Shown: positions 48,939-58,412, numbered from the stretch's first letter. The stretch: DNA of 64,000 bases from Comamonas sp. BIGb0124 (GCF_003752175.1 NZ_RJVF01000014.1:305695-369694); one strand, 5' to 3'. The notes: generated from the letters alone by a model not told the origin. Program-made: numbers and translations.

Positions 48939-49292
48939 ATGAAAAGACAACTCGTTTGGCACGCCATCCGGCCCCTGGCCTGGCCGTGGCACCGCACCGG
49001 GCGCGCCGTGGTGCGCTGGGCTCCCCTGGTTTCCCGCATCGTGGCCGCCGTGCTGGGCGGGTACGCCGTCGCCGCCTTGGTGGCCCTGGCCTGCACCGCC
49101 TGGCCCGGCGCGGCCGGTGCCGGGATGATGGCCGGCATGCAGCTCAGCTTCCTGGCCTATGCCGGTGCCGTCGTCTGGGTCTTTGCCGTCCGTTCGGCCC
49201 GGCATGCCTGGCTGGGTCTGGTCGTCGCCGCTGCCGCGCTCGGCCTTGCGGCGCTGCCATTGTGGTGGTCCACGGGCGGATCGGCCCCATGA
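48939..49292 (+). CDS. DUF3649 domain membrane protein (iron uptake cluster)
   Basis: A 117-residue protein with three helices (about 26-48, 54-80, 88-110). DUF3649 proteins recur beside PepSY and DUF3325 genes in siderophore-iron loci. The start is ATG 48939 (MKRQLVWHAIRP); the stop overlaps the PepSY gene start (ATGA). First gene after the Fur box. Function unknown beyond context; likely a small accessory of the PepSY ferric reductase. Confidence 0.8.
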   Translation: MKRQLVWHAIRPLAWPWHRTGRAVVRWAPLVSRIVAAVLGGYAVAALVALACTAWPGAAGAGMMAGMQLSFLAYAGAVVWVFAVRSARHAWLGLVVAAAALGLAALPLWWSTGGSAP

Positions 49293-50998
49293 GTCGACCG
49301 CCCGTGACTGCGCCGGATGCCGCCCTGCGTCCAGCCGGCGAATCGGCGGCCGCTACCGCCAGGACAGCGGCCAGGACGCCCCGGCAACCCAAGCCGCCGG
49401 GCATCCGCCAGACCATGTCGGACCTGCACATCTGGACCGGCCTGCTGGTGGGCTGGATCCTCTACGCCATGTTCCTCACCGGCACGGTCAGCTATTTCCG
49501 CGAGGAAATCTCGGCCTGGATGCGGCCCGAGCTGTCGGCGGCCCGTGCCGTCGATGCGCCGGCGGTCACCCAGCGCATGGTCGACGCCATGGGCGCCCAT
49601 CACGCGCCGACGAGCTCTCAATGGAACATCGGGCTGCCGACCGCACGCAATCCGGTCGTCAACGGCTACTGGATCGAGGCGGGGCAGGGCCGGCGGGGCT
49701 ACGGCTCGGGCACGTTCGATCCGGCCACGGGCGAACGCGTGCAGGCCCGTCACACCCAGGGCGGCGATTTTTTCTATGCCTTTCATTTCAACCTGCATTA
49801 CATGTCGCCGATGTGGGGGCGCTGGATCGCAGGGCTCTGCGCGATGTTCATGCTGGTCGCCATCGTCAGCGGCGTCATCACGCACAAGAAAATCTTCACC
49901 GATTTCTTCACCTTCCGCGGCGGCAAGGGCCAGCGCTCCTGGCTGGACGCGCACAGCGCGCTGTCCGTGCTGGGCCTGCCTTTCCATTTCATGATCACCT
50001 ACAGCGGGCTGATCACGCTGATGGTGATGTACATGCCCTGGGGCGGCATGGCCGTCCCGCAGGCCCGCACCGAAGCCTTTGCCGAACTCAGCGCCTATGT
50101 CGCGCCCGTGAAACCGGCCGGCGTTCAGGCGCCGCTGGCCCGGGTCGATGCCATGGTCCGCGAGGCCGAACGGCGCTGGGGCACCGGCCAGGTCGGCCGT
50201 GTCCTGGTCAACAACGCCTTCGACACCGAGGCGCGCGTGGTGGTCTCGCGTGCCGAGGGCGGCCGGGTCGACTTCAGTCCCCAGTTCCTGCTTTTCGACG
50301 GCGTCTCGGGCCAGTTGCTGCAGGCCAAGGAACAGGTCTCGGGTGCCGCCGAGACACGCGGTGTGCTGTATGGCCTGCACCTGGGCCGGTTTGCGGATAC
50401 CACCACGCGATGGCTGTATTTCCTGGTCAGTCTCGCCGGCACCGCCATGGTGGGCACCGGCCTGGTGCTGTGGACGGTCAAGCGCCGCCAGAAACTGCCC
50501 GACCCCGAGCGGCCGTATGTCGGATTCCGGCTGGTCGAACGGCTCAATATCGCCTCCATCGCGGGCCTGTCGGTGGCCATGACAGCTTTCCTGTGGGGCA
50601 ATCGCCTGCTGCCCCTGTCGTTGGCGGATCGGGCGGCCTGGGAAATCCATCTCTTTTTCATCGCCTGGGCCGCCACCTTGGCTTATGCCTGCTGCCGTCC
50701 GGCCAAGCGCGCCTGGGTCGAGCTGCTGGGCCTGGCAGCCGTGCTGCTGGCGCTGTTGCCGCTGCTCAACGCCCTGACCACCGATCGGGGACTGCCCGCG
50801 AGCGTGCTCGCCGGGGACTGGGTCTACGCGACATTCGATGCCACGCTGCTGGTGTTTGCCGTGGGACACGGCTGGCTGGCATGGCGCACCTGGCGTCACC
50901 GGCCCCGGGTCAAGGCGGCGAGACCGGTCGCGGGGGCCGTCGAGCGCGCATTGGCCGAGCCCGCGCCGCTGGCGACGGGCGCAGGAGTTCGGCGATGA
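49289..50998 (+). CDS. PepSY-associated membrane protein, probable periplasmic ferric-siderophore reductase
   Basis: A 569-residue membrane protein of the FpvG/PiuB kind. Helix 1 is at about 45-67 (LHIWTGLLVGWILYAMFLTGTVSYFR, with a heme-ligand-type His), a PepSY periplasmic domain follows, helices 2-3 are around 195-250 (H in FNLHYM, HKKIF), and a second periplasmic part leads to three or four C-terminal helices. Conserved His in LDAHSALSVLGLPFHF suit heme or metal binding. In Pseudomonas, FpvG of this family reduces iron in the periplasm to free it from pyoverdine. ATGA overlaps on both sides link it with its neighbours. Confidence 0.85.
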   Translation: MSRPPVTAPDAALRPAGESAAATARTAARTPRQPKPPGIRQTMSDLHIWTGLLVGWILYAMFLTGTVSYFREEISAWMRPELSAARAVDAPAVTQRMVDAMGAHHAPTSSQWNIGLPTARNPVVNGYWIEAGQGRRGYGSGTFDPATGERVQARHTQGGDFFYAFHFNLHYMSPMWGRWIAGLCAMFMLVAIVSGVITHKKIFTDFFTFRGGKGQRSWLDAHSALSVLGLPFHFMITYSGLITLMVMYMPWGGMAVPQARTEAFAELSAYVAPVKPAGVQAPLARVDAMVREAERRWGTGQVGRVLVNNAFDTEARVVVSRAEGGRVDFSPQFLLFDGVSGQLLQAKEQVSGAAETRGVLYGLHLGRFADTTTRWLYFLVSLAGTAMVGTGLVLWTVKRRQKLPDPERPYVGFRLVERLNIASIAGLSVAMTAFLWGNRLLPLSLADRAAWEIHLFFIAWAATLAYACCRPAKRAWVELLGLAAVLLALLPLLNALTTDRGLPASVLAGDWVYATFDATLLVFAVGHGWLAWRTWRHRPRVKAARPVAGAVERALAEPAPLATGAGVRR

Positions 50999-51312
50999 AC
51001 GCGACGCTCGTGGACCACGTCCTGATTCTTTTTCTGTGCCTGGGCGGCTTTGCCTGCCTGGCGATGGCCATGGTGCGGCACCAGGAGGACGTGCTGGGGC
51101 ATGAACTGCCGCCTGGGCGCACCCGGACCTTGCGGTGGGTCGGCTGGCTGCTGCTGCTGTCGGCGCTCTGGCTCGCGGTGCTGGCCATGGGCTGGGCGGC
51201 CGGACTCGTCGCCTACAGCGGCCACACCTCGGCCGGTGCCGGCCTGGTCTTCATCGCTCTGATGCGCCTCGATCGCTGGCGGGAGGGGCGCCGGTCGCGC
51301 CCTTCGCGCTGA
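50995..51312 (+). CDS. DUF3325 family membrane protein (iron uptake cluster)
   Basis: A 105-residue protein with three helices (about 5-25, 44-70, 72-92). DUF3325 signature: LCLGGFACLAMAMVRHQEDVLG and LRWVGWLLLLSALWLAV. It starts at ATG 50995 within the stop of the PepSY gene. Third gene of the DUF3649-PepSY-DUF3325 set seen near siderophore receptors; a TonB receptor is absent from this window. Confidence 0.83.
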   Translation: MNATLVDHVLILFLCLGGFACLAMAMVRHQEDVLGHELPPGRTRTLRWVGWLLLLSALWLAVLAMGWAAGLVAYSGHTSAGAGLVFIALMRLDRWREGRRSRPSR

Positions 51313-51371
51313 TGCAGCAAACCGGATCCACCCTCACGCCGAGATCTTTTTTCACCCTAGAAAGCACACAC

Positions 51372-52529
51372 ATGTTCCCCTGGAAATCCTCGCTCTCCCT
51401 CCTGGCCACAGCGGCGCTGCTGGCGGCCTGCGCCCAACCCGGCGGCACGCCGGCTGCGGGTGTCTCGGCCTCGCAGCCGGGTGCCGTGTCGGCCCCGGCC
51501 GTGGCGCAGCAGCGCCGTGCGGTGGGCCAGGGCCTGTATGAACTGGCCTACAGCCCTCGTCAGAATGCCGTGTTCGTGGCCTCCACCGGCGGTTTCGGTG
51601 CCGATGCCGCGCCGGCCCGCATTCTGCGTCTGGACCCGGCCACGCTGGCCGTGCAGGCCGAGATCCAGTTGCCCAACCGCGGCTTCGGCGTGATTCTCGA
51701 CGATGCCGCCAACCGCCTGTATGTCGGCAACTCCAGCGAGGCGAGCATCACCGTCGTCGACACGGCGGCCAACCGCGTGAGCCACGTCATCACGCTGGCC
51801 GAGAAGACCGTCGGTGCCGACGGCAAGGCCAAGGCGCCGCACAGCTTCCGTGAACTCGTGCTCGACACCGCCCGCCACCGTCTCTATGCGCCCGGCATGA
51901 GCATGGCCGACAGCGCGCTGTACGTGGTCGACACCCGCAGTCAGAAGGTCGAGAAGGTCGTGCCCGGCCTCGGCCAACTGGCCACCGGCGTGGCGCTCGA
52001 TGCAGCCGGCAACCGCCTGTTCGTCTCCAACCTCAAGGGCGAGATCGCCGTGGTCGACACGGTGGGCCTGATCGTCAACAAGACCTTCGACAGCGGTGCC
52101 GATCAGCCGCTGAACCTGGCCTTCGACGGCGCCACCAATCGCCTGTTCGCCACCGACCAGGGACTGGAGCAGATTCAGCAGCGCCGCCAGAAAAGCGAGC
52201 CGGGCTACACCCCTCGTGCCGGCAACCGCGTGATCGTGCTGGATGCCGACAGCGGCAAATCCCTGGCCAGCCTGCCCACGGGTGCCGGCCCCGTGGCCCT
52301 CAAGCTCGATGCGGCACGCCAGCGCCTGGCGGTGACCAACCGCGGCGCGGGCACGGTCACGCTGTTCGACAGCCGCAGCTACCAACTGCTGCAGACAGTG
52401 GCCGCACCGGCCCATCCCAACAGCCTGGCGCAGGACGAAGCCCGCAACGTCTGGTATGTGACGGTCAAGAACGGACGCGATGCCGAAAAGGGCAGCCTCG
52501 AGAGCGTGGTGCGTCTGGCACAGCCGTGA
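51372..52529 (+). CDS. YncE-like beta-propeller lipoprotein
   Basis: A 385-residue lipoprotein: signal MFPWKSSLSLLATAALLAAC with lipobox Cys20, then a seven-bladed YVTN/NHL propeller (NAVFVASTGGFGADAAPARILRL, NRLYVGNSSEASITVVDT, FVSNLKGEIAVVD, LAVTNRGAGTVTLF). It matches E. coli YncE in fold and order; YncE is iron-repressed, binds DNA in vitro and sits beside a TonB receptor gene. Here it lies 59 bases past the Fur-controlled genes and may be read through from them. Confidence 0.85.
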   Translation: MFPWKSSLSLLATAALLAACAQPGGTPAAGVSASQPGAVSAPAVAQQRRAVGQGLYELAYSPRQNAVFVASTGGFGADAAPARILRLDPATLAVQAEIQLPNRGFGVILDDAANRLYVGNSSEASITVVDTAANRVSHVITLAEKTVGADGKAKAPHSFRELVLDTARHRLYAPGMSMADSALYVVDTRSQKVEKVVPGLGQLATGVALDAAGNRLFVSNLKGEIAVVDTVGLIVNKTFDSGADQPLNLAFDGATNRLFATDQGLEQIQQRRQKSEPGYTPRAGNRVIVLDADSGKSLASLPTGAGPVALKLDAARQRLAVTNRGAGTVTLFDSRSYQLLQTVAAPAHPNSLAQDEARNVWYVTVKNGRDAEKGSLESVVRLAQP

Positions 52530-52556
52530 TGGCCGCTCGCTGGCGGTGACGAACAG

Positions 52557-52582
52557 AAAGGCCGGTCGATCCGGCCTTTTTT
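52557..52582 (+). terminator. Intrinsic terminator of the iron operon
   Basis: AAAGGCCGG (52557-52565) pairs with CCGGCCTTT (52571-52579), 5-base loop, followed by six T's (52577-52582). Confidence 0.9.
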
Positions 52583-52871
52583 GATGCCCCGATGACAAGC
52601 CGAACCGGACTGGGCTGCCTAAATCTTGGGCATTCTATGGAAAATCCTGTCGAATCAAAGACTTATCGTATCCATACGTGACTTGCCCCAAGTTATCCAC
52701 AATGTTGTTCGCCGACAACGGGGATAAGCGGAAAAAATCTGCACAAAAATAAGGCAATAAGTGGAAAATCGATATACGACAAGGACTTGAAAAATCCATA
52801 CGGTGAAGAACACGGCTTATCCACAGCTTTGCGCCCAGGCGCTGGGGATAGTCTTCGGCGATACGCTCCGG
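52583..52871. other. AT-rich spacer with DnaA boxes
   Basis: No gene is visible. Two perfect DnaA boxes TTATCCACA lie on the + strand at 52693-52701 and 52817-52825. Looser relatives are TTATCCCCG on the minus strand (52719-52727) and CTATCCCCA on the minus strand (52842-52850). An AT-rich block (about 52731-52780) sits between the two perfect boxes, and TCCATACG occurs twice (near 52671 and 52796). The layout resembles a small replication-control site; dnaA and dnaN are not nearby. Confidence 0.6.
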
Positions 52872-53228
52872 TCATCCGCCCGATCGTTTGACCGTCCAGC
52901 CCTGAGCCTGCAGCACGGCCATGATGCGGGGCACGTGGTCGCCCTGGACCTCGATGGTGCCGTCCTTGACGGTTCCGCCGCTGCCGCACGCCGTCTTGAG
53001 TTTCTTGCCCCACTCGGGCAGTTCGGCAACCGGCACGGGCAGGCCGGTCACCACCGTCACGGCCTTGCCGCCGCGGCCCTTGGTCTGCCGGGACACCCGC
53101 ACCACGCCATCCCCGGCGGGCAGGGCCTGCGCGGCCTCGCGGCATCGGCATCGAGCCGCCGGCTGCCGGCATTCCGGGCACATGCGGCCCGCATCGGTAG
53201 AGTAGACCAATCGGCCCAGGTCGCTCAT
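52872..53228 (-). CDS. yciH: Translation initiation factor Sui1 family protein (YciH)
   Basis: A 118-residue eIF1-like protein. The N-terminus MSDLGRLVYSTDAGRMCPECRQP holds a possible zinc knuckle (C17, C20, C27, C29), and the SUI1 domain follows (VRVSRQTKGRGGKAVTVVTG, LKTACGSGGTVKDGTIEVQGDH). Bacterial YciH restrains initiation at non-canonical starts in vitro. Starts at 53228 or 53234; hemL ends at 53240, so the genes are nearly coupled. Confidence 0.88.
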   Translation of the reverse strand: MSDLGRLVYSTDAGRMCPECRQPAARCRCREAAQALPAGDGVVRVSRQTKGRGGKAVTVVTGLPVPVAELPEWGKKLKTACGSGGTVKDGTIEVQGDHVPRIMAVLQAQGWTVKRSGG

Positions 53229-53239
53229 CGGCATGGCGA

Positions 53240-54541
53240 TCACACCGACTTGAATGCCGCGCGGGCCGCGTCCAGCGTGGCGTCGATGTCGGCCGCGGTG
53301 TGGGCGGCACTGACGAATCCGGCTTCGTACAGCGCCGGCGCGATCGACACGCCCCGGTCCAGCAGTCCGTGGAACAGCGTGTTGAAACGCGCCCCGTCGC
53401 TCTTCATCACCTGGGTGTAGTTCCGTGGCAACTGGTCGAGCAGGAAAAAACCGAACATGCCGCCTTCGCTTTCCGTCACCAGCGGCACGCCGGCTTCGCG
53501 AGCCGCTGCCTGCAGGCCGTCGACCAGGCTGCGGGTGCGTTGGCCCAGGGCTTCGTAGAAACCGGGTTTCTGGATCTCCCGCAGCGTGGCCAGACCGCAG
53601 GCCGTGGCCACCGGGTTGCCCGACAGCGTGCCGGCCTGGTAGACCGGCCCCAGCGGAGCCAGGTGCTGCATGATGTCGCGCGAGGCGCCGAAAGCCGCCA
53701 GCGGCATGCCGCCGCCGATCACCTTGCCCAGCACCGTGATGTCGGGTTTGACCTTGAGCACCGACTGCGCCCCGCCCAGCGCCACGCGGAAACCCGTCAT
53801 CACCTCGTCGATGATGAGCAGTGCGCCATGCTGCGTGCACAGCTCGCGGCAGCGCTGGATGAAGGCCGGCGTGGGCCGCACGAAGTTCATGTTGCCGGCG
53901 ATCGGCTCGATGATGAGCCCGGCGATCTCGGGGCCGTGGATGGCGAAGGCCTCGTCCAGCTGAGCCACGTTGTTGTACTCGAGCACCAGCGTGTGCTGCA
54001 CCACTTCGGCGGGCACGCCCGCACTCGTCGCGGTACCGAACGTCGCCAGTCCCGAGCCGGCTTTCACCAGCAGCGCATCGGCATGGCCGTGGTAGCAACC
54101 CTCGAACTTCACGATGCGCGGACGCTGCGTCGCGCCGCGTGCCAGGCGGATGGCACTCATGCCGGCTTCGGTGCCCGAACTGGTCAAACGCACCATTTCG
54201 ATCGACGGAACCAGGCGGACGATCTCTTCGGCCAGCTCGACCTCGCGTTCGGTGGGGGCACCGAAGGACAGGCCCTGTTCCAGCGCCTTGTGCACCGCCT
54301 CGATCACCGCCGGATGGTTGTGGCCGAGGATCATGGGGCCCCAAGAACCCACGTAGTCGATGTAGCGGTCGCCGTTGGCGTCCCAGACATAGGCACCCTG
54401 CGCGCGTTCGATGAAGCGGGGCGTGCCGCCCACGGCCTTGAAGGCCCGCACGGGCGAGTTGACGCCGCCCGGGATCAGCGCCTGTGCGCGCTGGAACAGG
54501 TCGGCATTGCGGTCGGGGGAAGAGGCGGATGCGGAAATCAT
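53240..54541 (-). CDS. hemL: Glutamate-1-semialdehyde 2,1-aminomutase
   Basis: Makes 5-aminolevulinate from glutamate-1-semialdehyde in the C5 pathway of haem synthesis. The 433-residue PLP enzyme (class III fold) has the start [68 protein letters not shown] and the PLP lysine K273 in [13 protein letters not shown] 54541 is chosen; length matches the family (about 430). Confidence 0.96.
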   Translation of the reverse strand: MISASASSPDRNADLFQRAQALIPGGVNSPVRAFKAVGGTPRFIERAQGAYVWDANGDRYIDYVGSWGPMILGHNHPAVIEAVHKALEQGLSFGAPTEREVELAEEIVRLVPSIEMVRLTSSGTEAGMSAIRLARGATQRPRIVKFEGCYHGHADALLVKAGSGLATFGTATSAGVPAEVVQHTLVLEYNNVAQLDEAFAIHGPEIAGLIIEPIAGNMNFVRPTPAFIQRCRELCTQHGALLIIDEVMTGFRVALGGAQSVLKVKPDITVLGKVIGGGMPLAAFGASRDIMQHLAPLGPVYQAGTLSGNPVATACGLATLREIQKPGFYEALGQRTRSLVDGLQAAAREAGVPLVTESEGGMFGFFLLDQLPRNYTQVMKSDGARFNTLFHGLLDRGVSIAPALYEAGFVSAAHTAADIDATLDAARAAFKSV

Positions 54542-54626
54542 AGCGTTCGGAACATGGAAAGCCCCGGCGTCCTGGCCGGAGGAAAAGGCGGAGATCCGGC
54601 GAGCAGTGCCAGCCGGCTGCAGGCGC

Positions 54627-55568
54627 TCAGTGGCGCGTGTCGTGGTCGGGCAGCTCGAAGTCCTGCGCCGTGGCCAGGCCGGGAGACTCGCCGCCGTCGG
54701 GGTCTTCGCTCTCGGGCTGCGCCCAGAATAGCCGATCCGGAACGACATGGCCCATGCCCGGGCGGAAGCCGTGGTGAAGCGCCTGGTCCAGGTAGGTCAG
54801 GGCTTCCTCGAAGGCCTCTTCCACATGGCAGCCGGAACCGACCAGCGCCGTCATGGCCGCCGACAGCGTATCGCCGGCACCCGTGAAGATCACTTCGAAG
54901 TGCTCGAACGACTTGCTGGCCAGCACGGTTTCGGGTGTCGCCAACTGGTTGTCCGTGTACTGGCCCGGTTGCGCGATGCCGGTCACCAGCACATAAGGCA
55001 CGCCTTGGGTGCTGGCCGCCTTGGCGATGTCGCGGGCCGAGGGCCTGCGTTCATGCGGCCAGTCCGGCAGCAGCCAGCGCGAGAGCGTGCCGTGGCTGCC
55101 GATCAGCAGGCTGGTCTGCGGCAGCAGCAGGTCGAAGAAGGCGTCGTAGTAACTGTCCGCCTCGCTGCCGTCCCACCAGTTCAGGCTGGGCATGTAGGCC
55201 ACCAGCGGCACCTCGGCATAGTCGGTCGCCAGCTCGGCCACCATGCTGACGTTTTCGGCCGAGCCCAGGAAACCCACCTTGATGGCCTGGACCTGCATGT
55301 CTTCGAGCGCATGGCGTGCCTGCTGGCTGACCCATTCGTCGTCCAGCGCATGGTGTTCGAAGATCTCGGCGGTGTCGCGCAGGTAGATCGCCGTCGTCAC
55401 CGCCAGAGGATGAGCGCCCACCGACATCATGCTGGCGATGTCGGCCGTGAGACCGCCTGCGCCACTGGGGTCGCCGGCGTTGAACGTCATCACACACGCA
55501 GGGCTCAGTTCTTCGTCGTCGAGGATCTCGTCGGTGGGGGCAACGTGGGGCTTTTGGGATTCGGTCAT
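54627..55568 (-). CDS. thiD: Hydroxymethylpyrimidine/phosphomethylpyrimidine kinase-like
   Basis: A 313-residue ribokinase-fold kinase of thiamine synthesis that phosphorylates HMP and HMP-P. Seen: [24 protein letters not shown] (substrate loop), [26 protein letters not shown], and the ATP/anion-hole [16 protein letters not shown]. It differs from E. coli ThiD (266 aa) by an acidic N-terminal lead ([13 protein letters not shown]) and a C-terminal tail, as in the Burkholderiales group beside rubredoxin. Divergent from rubredoxin. Confidence 0.87.
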   Translation of the reverse strand: MTESQKPHVAPTDEILDDEELSPACVMTFNAGDPSGAGGLTADIASMMSVGAHPLAVTTAIYLRDTAEIFEHHALDDEWVSQQARHALEDMQVQAIKVGFLGSAENVSMVAELATDYAEVPLVAYMPSLNWWDGSEADSYYDAFFDLLLPQTSLLIGSHGTLSRWLLPDWPHERRPSARDIAKAASTQGVPYVLVTGIAQPGQYTDNQLATPETVLASKSFEHFEVIFTGAGDTLSAAMTALVGSGCHVEEAFEEALTYLDQALHHGFRPGMGHVVPDRLFWAQPESEDPDGGESPGLATAQDFELPDHDTRH

Positions 55569-55699
55569 GCGCAGGGGAGTGGCCGCTCGGCCGGCGCCGG
55601 GATGGCGCACGGCGCCGGGCCGCTCGATAGAATGAAGTTCATTCTATTAGGCTGTTCGCGCCGCCCGGAGGCCGCAGCCCCAAGACCACGAGAATCCCT

Positions 55700-55879
55700 G
55701 TGAGCGATACCGACTTCAAGACCTGGATGTGCCTGACCTGCGGCTGGATCTACGACGAGGCCGAAGGCGACCCTGAACACGGCCTCGCTCCCGGCACCCG
55801 CTGGGCCGACGTGCCCATGAACTGGACCTGCCCGGAGTGCGGCGCGCGCAAGGACGATTTCGAGATGATGGCGATCTGA
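55700..55879 (+). CDS. Rubredoxin
   Basis: A 59-residue one-iron electron carrier with GTG start at 55700. Iron ligands: MCLTCGWIYDE and WTCPECGARKDDF, the two CxxC pairs. Length and spacing are those of aerobic rubredoxins. It diverges from thiD, an order common to Burkholderiales. An internal ATG at 55727 is too late, as it would remove the first strand. No alkane hydroxylase partner is near. Confidence 0.93.
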   Translation: MSDTDFKTWMCLTCGWIYDEAEGDPEHGLAPGTRWADVPMNWTCPECGARKDDFEMMAI

Positions 55880-55901
55880 GTCCGCAGCCGGCGTCCCTGG
55901 C

Positions 55902-57389
55902 CTAGCCTTCTTCCCGCTGCCGGCGCAGCACGCCATAACGTTCCAGGGTGCGTTCGCGCGCCTCGTCGTGGTCCACGATGGGGCCCGGGTAGTCCGACCC
56001 CGACAGCCCGGCCGACTCGCGTTCGATGGGCGAGGCCAGCCAGGGCGTGTGGATCATCTTGTCGTCGAGCCCGGCGACTTCCGGTACATAGCGGCGGATG
56101 AACTTGCCCTGGGGATCGAACTTCACGCTCTGCCGGACCGGGTTGAAGATGCGGAACCAGGGTTGCGCATCGCAGCCGCTCGAGGCCGCCCATTGCCAGT
56201 TGCCGTTGTTCGCCGCCAGATCGTAGTCGTTCAGCAGCCGGGCGAAATACGCCTCGCCGCGCCGCCAGTCGATGCCCAGGTCCTTGACCAGAAAACACGC
56301 CGCCACCATGCGCAGGCGGTTGTGCATGTAACCCGTGCTGTTGATCTGACGCATGGCGGCATCCACCAGCGGGTAGCCCGTGCGGCCCTCGCACCAGGCC
56401 TCGAAAGTCGCATCGGCGTGTTTGCCGTGGGCCCACCGGATGGCGTCGTAGGCCGGATTGAATGCGTGGCCCACCACGTGCGGAAAGTGGGCCAGGATCT
56501 GGTGGAAGAAGTCGCGCCAGGCCAGCTCGCTCAGCCAGACCGAAGCGCCTTCCTGACCCTTCTGATGGCGCCCATAGGCCTCGCGTGCCAGGCTCCGCAC
56601 CGACACCGTGCCGAAGCGCAGGTGCACGCCCAGGTAGCTCGGTCCTTTCACGGCCGGAAAATCGCGCGTCGCGTGATAGTCGGCCATGCGATGCTGCAGG
56701 AACTCCGAGAACAGTTGCGCACCGCCGCTTTCGCCGGCGGGCAACGGCAGCTCGCTCAGGTTGGTCGGCTCGAAGCCCAGGTCGGCCAGCGACCGCGCCG
56801 TCTGCCAGCGTGGAGGGCGCGGCAGCAGGCGGCCATAGTCGTCCTGCTCCGACGGATAGTGATGAAGCGCCTGGGGTTCGTCGGCCAGACGCTGCAGCCA
56901 GGCCTTCTTGTAGGGCGTGAAGACGGTGTACGGCGTGCCTGCACGCGTCAGCACCTCGCTGCGTTCGAACACCACATGGTCCTTCACCGTGTGGAACGCG
57001 ATCCCCAGATCGGCCAGTGCACCCAGCACCCGCGAGTCGCGACTCAGGGCCGAGGGTTCGTCGTCGTGGCTGGCCCACACCACCTGAACGCCCAGCGATT
57101 GGGCCAACTGGGGAATTTCCGAGGCGGCAGGTCCGTGGCAGGTGATCAGGCCCGCCTGCGCATCGCCCGCACGCCGGCGCAGTTCGGCGTCGAGTTCCGC
57201 CACGCTGTGCACGATGAACTCGACCCGCCGGTCTTGCCGCGGCAGATCGTCCAGGATGTCGGTGTCGTAGACGAACACCGCGTGCAGACGGTCGCATTGG
57301 GACAGCGCATGGTGCAGGGCCGCGTTGTCGTGCAAACGCAGGTCGCGGCGGAACCACATCAGGCCGGTGGCGTAGTGAGCAGGGGACAT
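55902..57389 (-). CDS. phrB: Deoxyribodipyrimidine photolyase
   Basis: Repairs UV-made pyrimidine dimers with blue light. The 495-residue protein has the N-terminal antenna domain (GLMWFRRDLRLHDNAAL) and the FAD domain with GPSYLGVHLRFGTVSVR, LAWRDFFHQILAHFP, TGYPLVDAAMRQINSTGYMHNRLRM and LNDYDLAANNGNWQW. The Trp/Asn features match class I CPD photolyases. ATG 57389 is chosen. It converges on rubredoxin. Confidence 0.95.
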   Translation of the reverse strand: MSPAHYATGLMWFRRDLRLHDNAALHHALSQCDRLHAVFVYDTDILDDLPRQDRRVEFIVHSVAELDAELRRRAGDAQAGLITCHGPAASEIPQLAQSLGVQVVWASHDDEPSALSRDSRVLGALADLGIAFHTVKDHVVFERSEVLTRAGTPYTVFTPYKKAWLQRLADEPQALHHYPSEQDDYGRLLPRPPRWQTARSLADLGFEPTNLSELPLPAGESGGAQLFSEFLQHRMADYHATRDFPAVKGPSYLGVHLRFGTVSVRSLAREAYGRHQKGQEGASVWLSELAWRDFFHQILAHFPHVVGHAFNPAYDAIRWAHGKHADATFEAWCEGRTGYPLVDAAMRQINSTGYMHNRLRMVAACFLVKDLGIDWRRGEAYFARLLNDYDLAANNGNWQWAASSGCDAQPWFRIFNPVRQSVKFDPQGKFIRRYVPEVAGLDDKMIHTPWLASPIERESAGLSGSDYPGPIVDHDEARERTLERYGVLRRQREEG

Positions 57390-57542
57390 GAAGACAGAGG
57401 CTGCCGGGGCGGCAGAAACACGAAGGTGGCCCGATTGTCGGGCCGAAGTCGGCAGCGCCGTGCCGGACGAGAGCGCAAGCGCCGGAGGGCCGGATATTCC
57501 CTGTCCGGGAGCCTGCCCGCGCCGGCGAACTAAAATCGCGGC

Positions 57543-58412
57543 ATGCCCGATCATCAAGCGCCTGCGCCATCCCCTGCCGATTCGATCAACCTGACCAACC
57601 ATTTCCTGATTGCCATGCCTGGCCTCGAGGACGAGTTGTTCGGCAAGAGCGTCGTTTATCTCTGTGAGCACAATGAGAACGGCGCCCTCGGGCTCATGAT
57701 CAACAAGCCCAGCGACTTCAGCCTCAAGCATCTGTTCGAGAAGGTCGAGCTGCCCATGCGCCGCCCCGACCTGGCCGATCAGCCCGTCTTCCAGGGCGGT
57801 CCGGTCCAGACCGAGCACGGTTTTGTGCTGCACGACGCCATGTCCGAGGGGCTGGTGGCCGGCGTTGCCGCCGTGCGTGTGCACCGCGGCCGCCTGCGCC
57901 AGCGCGTGACCGAAGAGGTCGAGAAGCTGATCGAGCAGGCCATGGCGCAGCAGCAGGGGACCGACGAAACCGTGTCCCCGCCGCAGGATGCCGACCTGCA
58001 AGGGACCCGTACCGCACCCGACGGCGGCGAACCGCAGGCGCCTTCCAGCGACTCGCCGATCACGCTGGCCGCCGAGGCGCCCGAGTCCGTGGAGCCCGCT
58101 GAAGACGAAGCCGAATCGGCCTACGCCTCCACGCTGCGCATCCCCGGCGGCGGATTGGAGATGACCACCTCGCGCGACGTGCTCGAAGCCGTCGCATCGG
58201 GTGCCGGTCCTCGCCGGATGCTGGTCTCGCTGGGCTACGCGTCCTGGGGCCAGGGCCAGCTCGAGTCCGAACTGGCCGAGAACAACTGGCTCACCGTCAA
58301 CGCCGATGCCTCCATCATCTTCGACACGCCGGTCGAGCTGCGCTACAGCCGGGCCCTGTCGCTGCTGGGCATCAGCGAGTACATGCTGTCCCAGCAGGTC
58401 GGCCACGCCTGA
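57543..58412 (+). CDS. AlgH/YqgE (UPF0301) protein with a long internal insert
   Basis: A 289-residue member of a family normally near 190 residues. Conserved ends: LTNHFLIAMPGLEDELFGKSVVYLCEHNENGALGLMINKP (16-56), GGPVQTEHGFVLH (85-97), and LEMTTSRDVLEAVASG...MLVSLGYASWGQGQLESEL...WLT. Between them, residues about 103-192 are extra: a charged helical stretch then an acidic Pro/Ser/Thr-rich linker. The insert falls where E. coli YqgE has a short turn. The family is linked by early work to alginate control; its molecular role is unknown. It precedes ruvX, the usual order. Confidence 0.92.
   Translation: MPDHQAPAPSPADSINLTNHFLIAMPGLEDELFGKSVVYLCEHNENGALGLMINKPSDFSLKHLFEKVELPMRRPDLADQPVFQGGPVQTEHGFVLHDAMSEGLVAGVAAVRVHRGRLRQRVTEEVEKLIEQAMAQQQGTDETVSPPQDADLQGTRTAPDGGEPQAPSSDSPITLAAEAPESVEPAEDEAESAYASTLRIPGGGLEMTTSRDVLEAVASGAGPRRMLVSLGYASWGQGQLESELAENNWLTVNADASIIFDTPVELRYSRALSLLGISEYMLSQQVGHA

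Noticed and set aside
52583..52871. Chromosomal origin oriC
   Set aside because: Two perfect DnaA boxes are too few for a claim, and dnaA, dnaN, gyrB and rpmH are not in the window. Kept only as a DnaA-box cluster.
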